Shown here: positions 6,131-6,892 of the stretch, one piece after another
How positions within the stretch are numbered: position 1 is the first letter of the stretch
Layout: every line of letters starts with the position of its first letter
NCBI GenBank assembly: GCA_020724025.1
Contig: DYHU01000210.1
Span: 1 to 6,892 of the forward strand
Reading direction: 5' to 3'
Length of the DNA: 6,892 nt
DNA from: Syntrophorhabdus sp.
GTDB taxonomy: Bacteria > Desulfobacterota > BSN033 > UBA1163
Program-made: the position numbers and the translations under genes
Notes under the pieces: generated by a model
Told to the model about the DNA's origin: nothing
Seen by the model: only the letters and a program-made list of their open reading frames with translations
Databases searched by the model: none

Positions 6131-6708
6131 AAGGGATTGAACTCCTAAAAGTCTTTCAGAAGATCAATAAACCCTTCTACACGGTTGCTGATTTGGAAAA
6201 AGTCACAGGCCTTCCAAGAAATAGCCTCTATGTGGCCTTGAAGAGATGGGTGGCGGGGGGCATCATCGAAAGGGTGGCCCAGGGCATTTACCTTCCAATG
6301 GGAAGCCTTATTTCAATGGAAACCTTGGCGGCTCAACTCTATCTTCCCAATTACCTGTCCTTCGAATCGGCTTTAGCCGGTTATGGGATTCTGAACTTGA
6401 TTCCTTATACAATAACTTTTGCCACTCCCAGAAAGACGAAGAAGTACCTCCTTCGAAAGCAAGAGGTCGAATTTAAACAGATTGCCCGGGACCTTTTCTT
6501 CGGATTTGAAATGAAGAATGGAATCTATATCGCCTCACCCGAAAAAGCTTTTCTGGATGAAGTCTATTTCTTAGCAAGAGGGAAAGCCACCCTCGATTTT
6601 GACGAAATAGATGCCAAGAAACTGTCTATAAAAAGATTGAAAGATTATTCCAAACCATTCCCGCCTTATGTGAGAAGGAAAATCGAGGAAATCCTTTCCA
6701 AACGTTGA
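6127..6708 (+). CDS. AbiEi-type antitoxin/transcriptional regulator
   Basis: A 193-residue protein matching the AbiEi antitoxin family. Residues about 1-57 form a winged helix-turn-helix: FYTVADLEKVTGLPRNSLYVALKRWVAGG is the HTH, and IIERVAQGIYLPMG the wing. The C-terminal part has the family's typical string: YLSFESALAGYGI (about 77-89), 'PYTITFATPRKTKK', and IASPEKAFLDEVYFL (about 136-150), where the PEKAxLD motif is conserved. Family knowledge: AbiEi neutralises AbiEii (described as type IV, without stable binding to the toxin) and represses the operon via its N-terminal domain. The start ATG at 6127 overlaps the toxin stop by 4 nt, so translation depends on reading the toxin gene. The order, toxin first, is the reverse of the classic abiEi-abiEii arrangement. 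Base composition is as AT-rich as in the toxin gene (19 G+C of 60 at 6601-6660). Length is typical of short AbiEi forms. Confidence 0.85.
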   Translation: MKGIELLKVFQKINKPFYTVADLEKVTGLPRNSLYVALKRWVAGGIIERVAQGIYLPMGSLISMETLAAQLYLPNYLSFESALAGYGILNLIPYTITFATPRKTKKYLLRKQEVEFKQIARDLFFGFEMKNGIYIASPEKAFLDEVYFLARGKATLDFDEIDAKKLSIKRLKDYSKPFPPYVRRKIEEILSKR

Positions 6709-6722
6709 ACGAATCCCTTTTT

Positions 6723-6758
6723 CCCTCCCCCTTGGACGGGGGAGGGTGAGGGTGGGGG
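6723..6758 (+). repeat. G-rich hairpin repeat with strong quadruplex motif, between convergent genes
   Basis: CCCTCCCCC (6723-6731) and GGGGGAGGG (6738-6746) make a perfect 9-bp stem with loop TTGGAC, followed by TGAGGGTGGGGG. On the plus strand, four G-tracts (6738-6742, 6744-6746, 6750-6752, 6754-6758) with loops of 1, 3 and 1 nt give a very strong quadruplex motif. No T-run follows on either strand (T's precede it on the plus strand), so it is not a textbook intrinsic terminator. Similar 'CCCTCyCCC...GGGrGAGGG' palindromes recur between genes in many bacterial genomes, and I read it as a REP-like element. Its place between two converging genes would suit a two-way transcription barrier. 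Confidence 0.65.
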
Positions 6759-6763
6759 TGAAG

Positions 6764-6892
6764 TTAATACCGGAACCGAATTCTATATTTCACTTTCACC
6801 TCTTTATCTTTTTCTACGGGTACATTGAAACGGATCGAGTGGGCGCTTAGCTTTTCGTAGGGGTGGGTGTTCGAGAGCATCTCCCAGTCGCC
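6764..6892 (-). CDS. C-terminal fragment of a DUF4139-like protein (cut by window edge)
   Basis: The minus strand has an open frame from the right edge to TAA (complement of 6764-6766), giving the last 42 residues of a longer protein. It begins GDWEMLSNTHPYEKLSAHSI and ends 'VKVKYRIRFRY'. The frame is convincing: a beta-strand-rich tail with alternating hydrophobic and charged residues, a closing 'v.YrvRfrY' strand, and a stop just before the hairpin repeat. This matches my memory of DUF4139 proteins, which end in a beta domain of pattern 'W.vl..s....k.da....f.v.v....e..v.Yrvr.r'. These are often exported proteins of unknown function. The domain call rests on a short tail and should be treated as provisional. 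The gene is convergent with the antitoxin gene. Confidence 0.68.
   Translation of the reverse strand, partial: GDWEMLSNTHPYEKLSAHSIRFNVPVEKDKEVKVKYRIRFRY

Noticed and set aside
6723..6746. Intrinsic (rho-independent) terminator for the antitoxin gene
   Set aside because: The stem is strong, but T's lie before it, not after it, on the plus strand, and the minus strand has A's after the stem. I call it a repeat with possible termination effect instead.

Overview
The window is a bacterial chromosomal segment with about 55% G+C in a sampled core gene, strong GGAGG-type ribosome binding sites, and GTG and TTG starts alongside ATG. Protein style and the G-rich palindromic intergenic elements fit a Desulfobacterota (deltaproteobacterial) or related anaerobe. 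That placement is an impression from sequence character; no marker gene here proves it.

Layout. (1) Bases 1-971: the 3' part of a PLP-dependent threonine synthase-type gene, cut by the left edge. (2) Bases 1040-3978: a tight three-gene operon of a secreted, membrane-anchored NEW3-repeat protein, an ABC ATPase and an ABC-2 permease. Its gaps are 1 nt each, with a GTG and a TTG start. (3) Bases 3979-4080: an intergenic imperfect palindrome whose arms are built of 8-bp GATNGGGN-like units. (4) Bases 4081-5391: a major facilitator protein of the Atg22/UMF1 type. (5) Bases 5392-5464: a compact regulatory region with a good sigma70-type promoter and stacked inverted repeats, one spanning the -10 box. 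(6) Bases 5465-6708: a two-gene AbiE-type toxin-antitoxin pair, nucleotidyltransferase toxin first and winged-helix AbiEi-type antitoxin second, joined by an ATGA overlap. (7) Bases 6709-6763: a G-rich hairpin repeat with a strong G-quadruplex motif. (8) Bases 6764-6892, minus strand: the last 42 codons of a convergent gene whose end resembles DUF4139 proteins.

How they fit together. The NEW3 protein, ATPase and permease almost certainly make one membrane machine: the ATPase drives the permease, and the NEW3 protein supplies an extracytoplasmic part. Its substrate is unknown. The AbiE-type pair is a self-contained accessory module with its own promoter. Sampled stretches of it are far more AT-rich than the neighbours (about 31% G+C at 5701-5880 against 55% at 2641-2820), which suggests horizontal acquisition.

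The most interesting points are the gene order of the AbiE pair (reverse of the classic abiEi-abiEii order), its near-leaderless toxin start with an operator-like dyad on the -10, the Glu in place of the first Gly of the usual KGGT motif, and the NEW3/ABC cassette. I see no clearly unprecedented system.
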